A stretch of 64,000 nucleotides of DNA, taken from Anabaena lutea FACHB-196 (lineage in GTDB: Bacteria > Cyanobacteriota > Cyanobacteriia > Cyanobacteriales > Nostocaceae). Made by a program: the position numbers and the translations under genes. The stretch is taken from positions 1 through 64,000 of the forward strand of contig NZ_JACJST010000008.1 of assembly GCF_014698305.1 (NCBI RefSeq). Reading direction: 5' to 3'. Shown piece after piece: positions 35,907-44,240 of the stretch. The notes beneath the pieces were generated by a model. That model was not told the DNA's origin, made no database searches, and saw only the letters and a program-made list of their open reading frames with translations. Positions within the stretch are counted from its first letter, which is position 1. Every line of letters starts with the position of its first letter.

Positions 35907-36222
35907 AATAACAAGGGAACGATTAGGCTTTGTGGAAATAAGTAGGTGAGCGTAAAAGCGTAAATATTTATAGCAGGTGACAGGAAGTGACAGGTGACAG
36001 TGCTAGAAGCCTTTTATTGTCTAAGTTTTAGCATTGGTTGATGTCCTAAACGCCTTGTCCGTTGCTATATTTTTAGGAGCAGGTTAAAGACAAGGAGGAG
36101 AAGGCAAGAGGTAAAAAGGTTTTATACCAGTAAATATTTCGTTGCATAGTGATTTTTATTTTTGCTGTTCTAATGAGAAAAAAGGCAGGAAGAAAAGATC
36201 TTCATCCGTAAATATTGAGGAA
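35907..36222. other. 316-bp gap between minC and minD
   Basis: Contains short repeats (CAGGTGACAGGAAGTGACAGG near 35974) and TTGATGTCCTAAACGCC at 36038, the left half of the repeat at 3342. No ORF is credible; the longest frame is only 62 codons and overlaps the end of minC. Confidence 0.4.
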
Positions 36223-37284
36223 CTATTGATTAATCTTACTGAACTGACTGCGAGAAAAATCAATGGCTTTAGCAATGCGAATTCCTTCGGGTGCAATATA
36301 TGCCACTTCTGGGAAAAACTGTGTGAGTGATTTTTCAGGCGCTCTAGCTAAAGCATCGGCGATTCGCAATTGGGTTGGTTCCATTTGTAAAGCCATAATT
36401 AGACTCTCACGATTTCCCAGCGCACCAGCATGAGCAATTCCCCGTAGACGACCCCAAACTAGAATATCTCCATCGGCGACGACGATACCACCAGGATTGA
36501 TATCTCCGAAAATAATTACCGTGCCGGGATGACGGATTTCTCCACCAGATCGTACAGTCATTTCTAGATAAAGAGCATCTGCTAGAGGTGTGGGAGTAGT
36601 TTGGAGATCAGAACTCAGGGATGGTTGAAGCTGAATTTGTTCTACAGAATAACCTAATGTACAAGCTGCGATCGCTGTTTGCCTCCGACTAGTCGCCACT
36701 GATTTTAGCTGAAGTTGGACTTCTGTTAACGTTTCGGCTAGTTCTTGCAGTTGTCTACTATCTAATAAACGGTCTTTTGCTACTAGATGCACTGGCGTAT
36801 TCACTATCCGCAATCGCTCCCCAGCATTTAGCCGCTGCTTCATTTGTTGCCACATTTGCGACCAACTGAGTTCCGAAGCAGGTACTTGAGATTCAGTTGG
36901 CAAAATTAATAACAGTCTTCCTTCCTCAGTTTTTAACTGGACTTGGATAGAATTATTGGCATTCTGTTCTGGTAATGCTAACTCAATACTGTTCAAATCC
37001 GTAAAGACAGAATCAGATTCTACATTTGGTTGAACAGTATTAGATTCTACATCAACAGACGGAGAATTAGTTTGTAAATGGAGGAGAACCGAATTTAGCT
37101 CTTTATTGGGGATAATAGAATTATCTGCATCAGCAACAGTATTCTCTGCCTCTATCTCGGCAGTTTTAGCAATATTTACCTCTACATCAGCTTGTTTAGA
37201 GATAGATTCTGCATCAGGAAGTGGAGAATTTGACTCCGTTGTCAATTCCAAATTTTTTGGGAAATTAGTAGAATCAGAATTCAT
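36223..37284 (-). CDS. minC: Septum site-determining protein MinC
   Basis: About 353 residues. The N-terminal 130 residues are a low-complexity acidic region (many Asp/Glu/Asn). The C-terminal beta-helix domain is clear: HPGTVIIFGDINPGGIVVADGDI, GRLRGIAHAGALGN, and LQMEPTQLRIA. MinC inhibits FtsZ polymerisation and is recruited by MinD. The start Met at 37284 is chosen because the 24 upstream codons are translations of the heptamer array at 37301. Confidence 0.92.
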   Translation of the reverse strand: MNSDSTNFPKNLELTTESNSPLPDAESISKQADVEVNIAKTAEIEAENTVADADNSIIPNKELNSVLLHLQTNSPSVDVESNTVQPNVESDSVFTDLNSIELALPEQNANNSIQVQLKTEEGRLLLILPTESQVPASELSWSQMWQQMKQRLNAGERLRIVNTPVHLVAKDRLLDSRQLQELAETLTEVQLQLKSVATSRRQTAIAACTLGYSVEQIQLQPSLSSDLQTTPTPLADALYLEMTVRSGGEIRHPGTVIIFGDINPGGIVVADGDILVWGRLRGIAHAGALGNRESLIMALQMEPTQLRIADALARAPEKSLTQFFPEVAYIAPEGIRIAKAIDFSRSQFSKINQ

Positions 37285-37300
37285 TGGTGATTGGGTACTC

Positions 37301-37332
37301 GATTTTGGATTTTGGATTTTGGATTTTGGATT
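37301..37332. repeat. TTTTGGA heptamer array upstream of minC
   Basis: About 4.5 copies of the 7-bp unit GATTTTG/TTTTGGA. The minus-strand minC frame reads through it. Confidence 0.85.
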
Positions 37333-37405
37333 GTATTTAATTAACTCCCATCTCAACTCTAAAATCTATTTCCGCGTCAGAGCATCTCTCCACCTTCCCA
37401 TCTTC

Positions 37406-38740
37406 CTAATTACCCATTTTTTTTGCAGTCAGTCTTTGATAACTTGTAGCCAAAGCATCAGCATTACCGACATTACCGGGAAATAACACTACTGGCAAGT
37501 TAGGAAACTGGGGATGATCAGATGGTGTGATTACCATTGAACAACCGGCTAAAATTTGACCAAGTAACCGGGCTGAAGTTAAAGCCAGTCCTGTACTCAA
37601 AACATCGTTAGAAGTAATACCACCTTTACTGATTAAAAATCCGATATCAGCTGGTAAACCTTTCACAATATCCATGAGTAAAGCCGAAACTGTAGCCCCA
37701 AAATCTAACCTGGTTTTGACATCTTTAAAAGACAATTCCTGACGGCTAGTGTAAACTACTGGTGTTTTACCAGCTTTATGTACCGCTTGAACATTTTCGA
37801 GAATCTCGGTTAGCAGTTTAGCAGATTCGTTGACTCCATCATCAAGTAACCTTCCTACATTCACTTCTATTCCGACTGTCCCCTCTACCTGTAACAGCGA
37901 TTCTAACTGTTGAGTCGTCTTTTTGACATGAGAACCCACAATCACTGCACCGGGTTTGCCACCACGCACGTATTCTGCCATATTTTCGGCGGCGATAGGT
38001 TGGGGGGGTAAGGCAGCCAAAGCTGTTAAAATGCTGGCAGCAGAACGGAATAAAAAGCGTTTTCCTTGACTTGCGGCTGTTAAGACATCGACAGCAAAGT
38101 TGTTGAGATCTGCTTGATTTTCTCCGTCTACTACACCACACTGATTATCATGCAGTTGTAGCAAGCGTTCTAAACTACCTGCACGGATATCTGCAAGTAA
38201 AAATCTAGTGACAGTATCTTCTTTGATGCGTCCTTTGGTTTTTTCTTCTACGTACTTGGGAAGATAGCTGTAATTGTAACTAAATACGGAATCACGAGCA
38301 AATTCGGTTTCATGTACGGGAGTGGGAATACCATCAATAATTAGATAATGAATGCTGTCGCGGGTAATTCTTCCTCCCTCGAAAAATGCAGGTACGAGAA
38401 AATGAGCATCAAAGGAACCGAGTTCTTCAGCTATGACATCGGTTTCTATGGGATAATGTCCGCGCAAGGTAGAGTCAGAACGACTAACTACGAGAAAATC
38501 GTCAATTTTTTCTGCTGCTAATGCGAGTTTGAGATTTTGACAAACTGCTCTGGTTACGGCTGCGGCTGACTCTGGGGTTAGCGATCGCGTATTGGTTAAA
38601 ATAAAGAAAATCGGTGAATCATCTTTTAAGCCCAAACGTAAGGTTTCCACATCCCACCGCATCAGCAATAAGCAACTGTGAACGGTTTGTGAACCGGTGG
38701 GATCATCATCAAGGACAATTATTTTGGGTTTGTTATTCAT
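37406..38740 (-). CDS. Four-carbon acid sugar kinase-like protein (DUF1537 family)
   Basis: About 444 residues. N-terminal IIVLDDDPTGSQTVHS is the DUF1537/OtnK signature, followed by SRSDSTLRGHYPIETD (substrate loop). The C-terminal half has FLISKGGITSNDVLS and VVLFPGNVGNADALA, the ATP-binding part. The family phosphorylates four-carbon acid sugars such as threonate or erythronate; no partner isomerase/aldolase genes lie nearby. The Met at 38740 is preferred to one nine codons upstream. It lies 122 bp upstream of minC. Confidence 0.85.
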   Translation of the reverse strand: MNNKPKIIVLDDDPTGSQTVHSCLLLMRWDVETLRLGLKDDSPIFFILTNTRSLTPESAAAVTRAVCQNLKLALAAEKIDDFLVVSRSDSTLRGHYPIETDVIAEELGSFDAHFLVPAFFEGGRITRDSIHYLIIDGIPTPVHETEFARDSVFSYNYSYLPKYVEEKTKGRIKEDTVTRFLLADIRAGSLERLLQLHDNQCGVVDGENQADLNNFAVDVLTAASQGKRFLFRSAASILTALAALPPQPIAAENMAEYVRGGKPGAVIVGSHVKKTTQQLESLLQVEGTVGIEVNVGRLLDDGVNESAKLLTEILENVQAVHKAGKTPVVYTSRQELSFKDVKTRLDFGATVSALLMDIVKGLPADIGFLISKGGITSNDVLSTGLALTSARLLGQILAGCSMVITPSDHPQFPNLPVVLFPGNVGNADALATSYQRLTAKKMGN

Positions 38741-38777
38741 AAATATGTCAATGGTGGAAAATATCAAAAATATTCAC

Positions 38778-38983
38778 TAACTTGTAAAGTTTGCAGATTC
38801 GACTAAATTATTTACTACTAAATCTTGGTTATTAGCAAACAGCTTTTTATTATCGCGCAAAATCTGTTCACTTTTTAAAGCGTGAAGCAAATCTTCTTTA
38901 ATTACTGGCAGTGGGGATATTACTTTTCCGGTGTCGCTAATGTTACTTTGGCACTTGTCAGAGGTAGCGAGAGTTAAGTAAGT
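38778..38983 (-). pseudogene. Possible coding remnant after the DUF29 gene
   Basis: In frame after the DUF29 stop, without a start codon, 68 codons read VISPLPVIKEDLLHALKSE then LRDNKKLFANNQDLVVNNLV to a stop. It may be the tail of a lost gene. The evidence is only its open length and amino-acid-like composition. Confidence 0.25.
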
Positions 38984-38986
38984 ATT

Positions 38987-39481
38987 TTATTCGGGTTTAT
39001 TGTGATGATTATAGTTATATTCGGGAAACCAGTTTTCATCTAAGACTTGTTCTAAAGAACCAATGGGTATAAGAGGAAATATGTCAATGGCAAGTTGAGA
39101 ACGATCTGATGCTTCTAATCTAGCATCTTGATAACATTCATCAAATATTTCTAAAATGTAAGGTTTTAAACTAGGACTATCTTTAAGTTCATCTTTTATC
39201 TGTGTACGAAATGTTCTAATTTCCCCTTTCCAATGTCCTTGATTACGTTCTCTTTCACTATCCCAATATTTGAGTTTTAGTAGATGGACAAGAAGCTTAA
39301 TTAGTAAACTTTTAATTGCTCGCTTCTGACTTCTACCCATAGTTTCTAATTCTTCTAACAAATTCTCTAAATCAACCGAGGAAAATTGTCCTGTGCGAAG
39401 TTGGTTGATGGTTGTTCTCAGCCACAGGTAATAGTCTTGATCGTATAGGGTTTGAGTTGTTGGTTGTGTTGATATAACCAT
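38987..39481 (-). CDS. DUF29 family protein
   Basis: 164 residues. TLYDQDYYLWLRTTINQLR, ENLLEELETMGRSQKRAI and SPSLKPYILEIFDECYQDAR are the typical DUF29 blocks. The function is unknown; the family is abundant in cyanobacteria. A paralogue (41925-42380) lies on the far side of the methyltransferase-AlkB operon. Confidence 0.85.
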   Translation of the reverse strand: MVISTQPTTQTLYDQDYYLWLRTTINQLRTGQFSSVDLENLLEELETMGRSQKRAIKSLLIKLLVHLLKLKYWDSERERNQGHWKGEIRTFRTQIKDELKDSPSLKPYILEIFDECYQDARLEASDRSQLAIDIFPLIPIGSLEQVLDENWFPEYNYNHHNKPE

Positions 39482-39600
39482 ATACTGGCGAGGATTTTGC
39501 TATTTCTTTTATTTTAGCTTAATTTAGTATAAATATACTTACTTCGTAACAGGTATAAAAAGCTAAATTTATACCAAAAACACAGGTTGATGAAATCAGC

Positions 39601-39650
39601 CTATATGTCAAATCTACTGACAAAAATCACGATAAATCCTCTATATGTCA
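39601..39650. repeat. Direct repeat CTATATGTCA upstream of the operon promoter
   Basis: The 10-mer occurs at 39601-39610 and 39641-39650, 40 bp apart (about four helical turns), the second copy touching the -35 box. It could be a paired operator. Confidence 0.55.
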
Positions 39651-39680
39651 TTGACAATTCTCAGCACGTAAAAGTATAAT
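39651..39680 (+). promoter_or_regulatory. Consensus sigma-70-type promoter of the methyltransferase-AlkB operon
   Basis: TTGACA at 39651-39656 and TATAAT at 39675-39680, 18 bp apart; both hexamers are perfect. Downstream lies a 6-bp inverted repeat TTTACT/AGTAAA at 39688-39703, at the expected transcription start, another candidate operator. Confidence 0.75.
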
Positions 39681-39738
39681 AAGTTCGTTTACTTATCAGT
39701 AAATAAGGTAAGACATAGTCAGTGGTGTGAGAAATGAT

Positions 39739-40719
39739 ATGATAATACCCATAAATAATAATGGTAAAGTAATTTATCAGCAATCAGATGAACTTATAAC
39801 TTTTTTTAAGGAAGCAGTTCAAAAACCATTCAACGATCATCCAAGAACAGAACAATGGGAGAGATTAGTTATAGAGCCTTACAGAAGTAAGAACTTTGTT
39901 GAAATCAAAGCTATCGTAGGTGAAGGACAACAAAACGGAAAAAATTATGTTCTTTCAGGTCAAGCTAACTTTGACCAACCTTATAAGGGATTAACACAAG
40001 ACGAAAGAGTCCTAGTCTATTGTTATAATAATATGAAGCAGCACACCGTAAGTCAATTATATATTTTCGAGAAGCATTCAGAAGTTTTTGAACCATACTT
40101 CTTTGAATCAAATAAGCAAGTTTTATTTCTGGACTTCGGCTGTGGACCTCTTACTTCTGGAATATCAGTAGCAAGATACTTTTCAGAACATTCACAAGGA
40201 AGGAATCAAAAGCTAAAATTCCGGTATATAGGCATAGATAAGGCTGAATCTATGCTCCGAAAAGCTAAGGAGTTTAGTCAGTTTCCTAAACTTTTTCATG
40301 AGGAAAGTAAATTTTGGTTTTTTCAGCCTAATTCGGTATCAAGTTCCTTTGCAGAAAGACCTTCTTCTTACATAACAAACTTTGCTGATGACACTTCATT
40401 AGTTGTTTTAAATTTTTCCTACTTCTTTGCTAGTCCTTCCCTAGATACAACATTTATTACGCAATTAGTTGAATTTTTGAAAGAATCAGTTTTTACAAAA
40501 TTCCTGTCTAGTGATATCTGCCTCATTTTTCAAAATCCTCAACATTCAGGCTTAAATACTAATTGGCATGAGTTTTGTCAACAAGTCACTCAGTTTAAAA
40601 GTATTACAAATGGACCAATTGAAACTAATTTTTACTACCATGACATTTTGAGTGGGGTTCAAAATCGGGAAACAAAGCTTTACTATGACATTCGATTTTT
40701 AGATATGGGAGAAAACTAA
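39739..40719 (+). CDS. SAM-dependent methyltransferase-like protein
   Basis: About 326 residues. A class I Rossmann fold is visible: motif I LFLDFGCGPLTSG (about 132-144), post-I RYIGIDKAESMLRKA, and a hydrophobic strand LVVLNFSYFF at the motif IV position. It has a 120-residue N-terminal extension without a domain that I can name. There is no DPPY/NPPF, so it is not an adenine-DNA methyltransferase of the common type. The ATG at 39739 is preferred to the GTG four codons upstream. Stop and next start overlap (TAATG), so it is co-translated with AlkB. Confidence 0.75.
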   Translation: MIIPINNNGKVIYQQSDELITFFKEAVQKPFNDHPRTEQWERLVIEPYRSKNFVEIKAIVGEGQQNGKNYVLSGQANFDQPYKGLTQDERVLVYCYNNMKQHTVSQLYIFEKHSEVFEPYFFESNKQVLFLDFGCGPLTSGISVARYFSEHSQGRNQKLKFRYIGIDKAESMLRKAKEFSQFPKLFHEESKFWFFQPNSVSSSFAERPSSYITNFADDTSLVVLNFSYFFASPSLDTTFITQLVEFLKESVFTKFLSSDICLIFQNPQHSGLNTNWHEFCQQVTQFKSITNGPIETNFYYHDILSGVQNRETKLYYDIRFLDMGEN

Positions 40720-41399
40720 TGCGCCAAATCAAGAATAAGTTAACTATTGGTAATCAGTTAAGTCTTTTTGAAGATATTCCACTTTTTCAAGAGGATAAAG
40801 ACAAGCACAGTGAAAGTCGTCTAGAAACAGTAACTTATGAGCAAATTAGCGACTTAATTTATGTTCGTAATTTCATCAGTAGTGATGAACATGATTTTTT
40901 AGTGGAGAAGATTGACAGTCAGATGTGGCTTACAGATTTGCAAAGAAGAGTACAGCATTATGGCTATAAGTATGATTATAAGAAGCATAATATTGATAAG
41001 TCATTTTACATTGCACCTCTTCCTGACTGGGCATTAACCTTAGCAAAAAGGCTACATAAAGTCTTTAGCCCAACAGTACCAGATCAAGTAATTGTAAATG
41101 ACTACCAACCGGGACAAGGTATTTCTAGTCACACAGATTGCGTATCTTGTTTTACAGATGTCATTATATCTTTAAGCCTTTGTTCATCATGTGTAATGGA
41201 TTTTAGTCATAACCAGACAGGAATGAAAACTTCGCTATTACTTGATCCAAAAAGTTTAATTGTCCTTCAAAATGAAGCTAGATATAACTGGTCACATGGA
41301 ATAGCCAAAAGAAAAAGTGATTCTTTTGAAGGGAAAATAATTAAACGTTCTCGACGTATTTCTCTTACATTTAGAACTGTCATGTTCTCTGATAAATAG
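40719..41399 (+). CDS. AlkB-type Fe(II)/2-oxoglutarate dioxygenase, ALKBH8-like
   Basis: 226 residues. The facial triad is HxD in SSHTDCVSCF and a distal His in YNWSHGIAKR; 2-oxoglutarate-binding Arg residues are in RRISLTFR. The stretches QHYGYKYDYKKHNIDKSF, VNDYQPGQGIS, IISLSLCSSCVMDF and LLLDPKSLIVLQNEARYNW closely resemble the ALKBH8 tRNA-wobble hydroxylase rather than the DNA-repair AlkB. It is encoded with one-base overlap after the methyltransferase. A tRNA or RNA target is likely. Confidence 0.85.
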   Translation: MRQIKNKLTIGNQLSLFEDIPLFQEDKDKHSESRLETVTYEQISDLIYVRNFISSDEHDFLVEKIDSQMWLTDLQRRVQHYGYKYDYKKHNIDKSFYIAPLPDWALTLAKRLHKVFSPTVPDQVIVNDYQPGQGISSHTDCVSCFTDVIISLSLCSSCVMDFSHNQTGMKTSLLLDPKSLIVLQNEARYNWSHGIAKRKSDSFEGKIIKRSRRISLTFRTVMFSDK

Positions 41400-41434
41400 A
41401 GTATATGTAAAATCAGCGAAAACGTATCTAAATA

Positions 41435-41533
41435 TTATGGATAAGATGTATTTTCCCTCTTAAAGTCCCCCAAAGCAGCAACAATAGCAATTAAAGGAGA
41501 AGTATTAATAACAATTTCCCTTGTGTTAGGCAT
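41435..41533 (-). pseudogene. N-terminal remnant of a DUF3368 PIN-like toxin
   Basis: Starts ATG at 41533, overlapping the antitoxin stop by 8 bp, and reads VINTSPLIAIVAALGD, the conserved DUF3368 beginning. A stop comes after 32 codons, so the rest of the toxin is lost. Confidence 0.8.
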
Positions 41534-41780
41534 TTTCTATATCAGATAATAATTCCTCTGCACTTAAATCAATTAATGGCACTCCATAATCATTTAATTT
41601 GAGGATAAAAGTTACTCTCTCTACTCCCACTAATGCCGCAGCCATACCAGAAGAAAGACGTTTCATTTCATATAGTTTAACTGCCATTGCCCATTTTGCT
41701 TCTTGTTCAAACTGTTCTCTAGTTTTACCAACAGCATCAGGTAAAGTTTCAGGGTAGTTAATTTTGAGTTGCAAAGACAT
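41526..41780 (-). CDS. UPF0175 family antitoxin
   Basis: 84 residues with LPDAVGKTREQFEQEAKWAMAV and LYEMKRLSSGMAAALVGVER, typical of UPF0175, usually the antitoxin of a DUF3368 toxin. The partner toxin is truncated to 32 codons, so the antitoxin is now probably an orphan. Confidence 0.85.
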   Translation of the reverse strand: MSLQLKINYPETLPDAVGKTREQFEQEAKWAMAVKLYEMKRLSSGMAAALVGVERVTFILKLNDYGVPLIDLSAEELLSDIENA

Positions 41781-41924
41781 AATTTATAAGACAGCTACAT
41801 GATTAATTATACAGTATATAGCTTGTGAGTCTAGATTACCTATGCAATTATGGCTTATCCTAATCTTTATTTTCCAATTTATGATAAAATATTAATTAAC
41901 CCTTATTCTAAAGATGAGGTATTG

Positions 41925-42380
41925 ATGAAAAATACATTAACCAGCTTATCATCTTCTCTCTACAACCAAGACTTTCATCTTTGGGTAGAGTCAACGATTG
42001 AAATATTACAACAAAAAAGATTTGCAGAATTAGATATAGAAAATCTAATTTCTGAAATAGAAAGTATGGGAAATAATGATAAAAAATCAATTAAAAGTAA
42101 CTTGAGAATTTTGTTGATGCACCTTTTGAAATGGCAATATCAACCAGAAAAACGGACAAATAGCTGGCGTACAACCATTAAAGAACATCGTAACCGTTTA
42201 GAAGATGATTTTGCAGCTAGTCCGAGTTTAAAGAATTATTTTTTAGAAGTGTTTAATGAATGTTATCAAAAAGCCAGAGATTTAGCAGCATCAGAAACAG
42301 GTTTATCTATCTCTGTTTTTCCACTAGAATGTCCTTTTGATACTAATTTAGTTCTCAAGTCTGATTTTTTTCCAGAATAA
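41925..42380 (+). CDS. DUF29 family protein (second copy)
   Basis: 151 residues from ATG 41925, chosen because GAGGT lies 8 bases upstream; the open frame extends 25 codons further left. SLYNQDFHLWVESTIEIL, ENLISEIESMG and SPSLKNYFLEVFNECYQK match the DUF29 protein at 38987. The two proteins flank the methyltransferase-AlkB operon and the broken toxin-antitoxin pair. Confidence 0.85.
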   Translation: MKNTLTSLSSSLYNQDFHLWVESTIEILQQKRFAELDIENLISEIESMGNNDKKSIKSNLRILLMHLLKWQYQPEKRTNSWRTTIKEHRNRLEDDFAASPSLKNYFLEVFNECYQKARDLAASETGLSISVFPLECPFDTNLVLKSDFFPE

Positions 42381-42420
42381 TTTTAAAAGCCAGATACATA
42401 ATTAATTGTACAGTATTTAT

Positions 42421-42530
42421 CGGGCGCTGGTGTAGTTTGTAGAAGAGATAGCGCAATCGCTGTTTCTTGGATGCCCGTACCCCTACGGGGAAGCAAGCTA
42501 CGCGTAGCGTCTCCTCAAGGAGAAGGGCTT
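42421..42530. repeat. Cluster of small palindromic repeats
   Basis: Holds CCCGTACCCCTACGGGG, the perfect palindrome GCTACGCGTAGC (42497-42508) and TCTCCTCAAGGAGA (42510-42523). These are typical dispersed cyanobacterial palindromes between genes. Confidence 0.75.
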
Positions 42531-42637
42531 TTGTCAGTTGGCTTATCCTAGAAAAGAGGACAACAATAAATTATGTCTTAGTTTTTTGTCCAGAAGTTCG
42601 TGAAGAATTTCATAAGATTATTTAAGCATAACTGTCT

Positions 42638-43486
42638 TTAATTGGGAATGATTTTTTGTAATTTCTTACTTACCTCCACATCAGTTTCCAAAAATTCATT
42701 AGCTTGAAGAATTTCATACAGATTTACATTTTCTTCTAACAAACAAGCATGACCGCTATCAGGTAATAATACTGTCTTAGTATTAGGTAAAATATCATCT
42801 AATCGTTCTACCTCACTGACAGAAGGTAAAAGACGATCGCTTCCCCCTGCAATTAATAACACTTGTTGCGTTAGCTGTTGCAATTTTTCCTGATCAACAT
42901 TAAACTCTCGCAATAACCATAACCGCCAGTTAATGGTTTCTGGTGGGACTGAACGCATAGCTTTTAGCAGTTCATGGCGATCGCTACTAGACATCCGTGG
43001 TAAAGATGCCAAAAACGGTAACAGTCCTAATGCACCAACATCATAAAACCATGATGGCACTAAGTCAGTTAATTGAGATAATGAGTTCAGCCAAGGACGT
43101 AGTTTGAAAGCTGAAGCGGGATTAATTAAAATAATGCGTTTAAATAACTGTGGTGATCGGGTTGCTACTTTCATCGCCAAACAACCCCCAAATGACTCAC
43201 CACACAGGTAAACTGGTCGGTGGCAGCTTTTTTCTAATTCTGAGTGAATTAAGTCTAAAACGTTGTTTGTTAGCACATCCCAGGTAGTGAGGTCTTTCCT
43301 GGGGATCGCCAAGCATCGAACATCGAAGCCAAGTTCTAATCCAGCCGTTTGCGATCGCAACAATTGACCAGTTCCATCCATCCCTGGTAAATAAACAAAC
43401 AGCGGATACTCTAGTTGTACTCGTTTCGGTGTCAGAAAACAAGGTTTAAGTTCAACGTGTGCCATTTTACAAATGTGTGTCTTCAT
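42638..43486 (-). CDS. Alpha/beta hydrolase
   Basis: About 282 residues. Oxyanion region LPGMDGTG, nucleophile GESFGG (Ser), acid region GGSDRLLPS (Asp) and His in LPDSGHACLLEE complete the catalytic triad. The overall pattern resembles the hydrolase part of plant phytyl-ester synthase/esterases, so a lipid or phytol ester is a possible substrate. The Met at 43486 has AAGG upstream; a longer frame starts at 43576. Confidence 0.85.
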   Translation of the reverse strand: MKTHICKMAHVELKPCFLTPKRVQLEYPLFVYLPGMDGTGQLLRSQTAGLELGFDVRCLAIPRKDLTTWDVLTNNVLDLIHSELEKSCHRPVYLCGESFGGCLAMKVATRSPQLFKRIILINPASAFKLRPWLNSLSQLTDLVPSWFYDVGALGLLPFLASLPRMSSSDRHELLKAMRSVPPETINWRLWLLREFNVDQEKLQQLTQQVLLIAGGSDRLLPSVSEVERLDDILPNTKTVLLPDSGHACLLEENVNLYEILQANEFLETDVEVSKKLQKIIPN

Positions 43487-43576
43487 TATATTAACCTTGT
43501 TTAACTTTACCGTTTCATTCACGCTGATGGGGAGATCGGCGGACAAGAGATGCGGGAATGCGGAGAAAATTACCAA

Positions 43577-44240
43577 TTACCAATCATTAATCATCAACCT
43601 TTCCAGACAAAAATTAGTCAACTCTGAAATCTTGATTACAGAATTGAGTGCAGATTCTAAGATTATATATAAATATATGAAAGCACTAAAATTACCCTTC
43701 ACACTTTCATTCAAGGTTGGTAATTGATGATTGAAAATAAATATTTAGAAAAACTATTCTCTGTTTCCTTGCGAATAAAAAAATTGGTGCAGCTGGCAAA
43801 CTTCGGCATTTTTCTGTGATTTCGGAGAAGATAAATAAATCCTGAGATTATCCAGAATATTTTTTCTCAAAAAATCGCAGTTAATCTTGATGTGATTTTT
43901 ACATTTCTTTACTCTATTTTAGAGCATCTTCATAGAATGTCTAAATTACAGATTCAACTATATTTTCTGAATTGGGGTTAGTGTTTCGTCTATCAATACC
44001 ATTCCATTTTAAGAATCAGTGCCATAAACTGCTGACACCATGATCTTTAGCAACTATTATCCCTAATGGGACGATAAATTAGCTGGATTTCTAGATATTA
44101 GATAACAATTCTTGAGTTGAGGAACTTTGCTAATATTAAATGGTAGTTTGAAAAAATGAGTAGCCATGTTATATAATTACGTGGTTTTACCGCATTAACG
44201 AAGAGAGAAAACGGTTTAATAATTTGTTTTTTAATTTTGC
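43577..44240. other. 664-bp intergenic region upstream of metG
   Basis: It has no credible gene. I see a short AATTACC heptamer stretch (43570-43584), the divergent hydrolase promoter region, and a long AT-rich leader before metG. No T-box or other RNA element was recognised. Confidence 0.5.

Noticed and set aside
36142-36330. 62-codon ORF between minC and minD
   Set aside because: It overlaps the end of minC on the other strand and has no recognisable features.
37106-37486. 126-codon plus-strand ORF over minC and the sugar-kinase gene
   Set aside because: Shadow of two real genes and the TTTTGGA array.
39739-40719. DNA adenine methyltransferase of a restriction-modification system
   Set aside because: No DPPY/NPPF motif and no adjacent restriction subunit; the neighbour is an ALKBH8-like dioxygenase.
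43473-43727. 84-codon ORF divergent from the hydrolase gene
   Set aside because: It overlaps the hydrolase start and a heptamer stretch; no conserved pattern.
43577-44240. T-box or other leader RNA before metG
   Set aside because: No conserved T-box sequence or specifier hairpin is recognisable.
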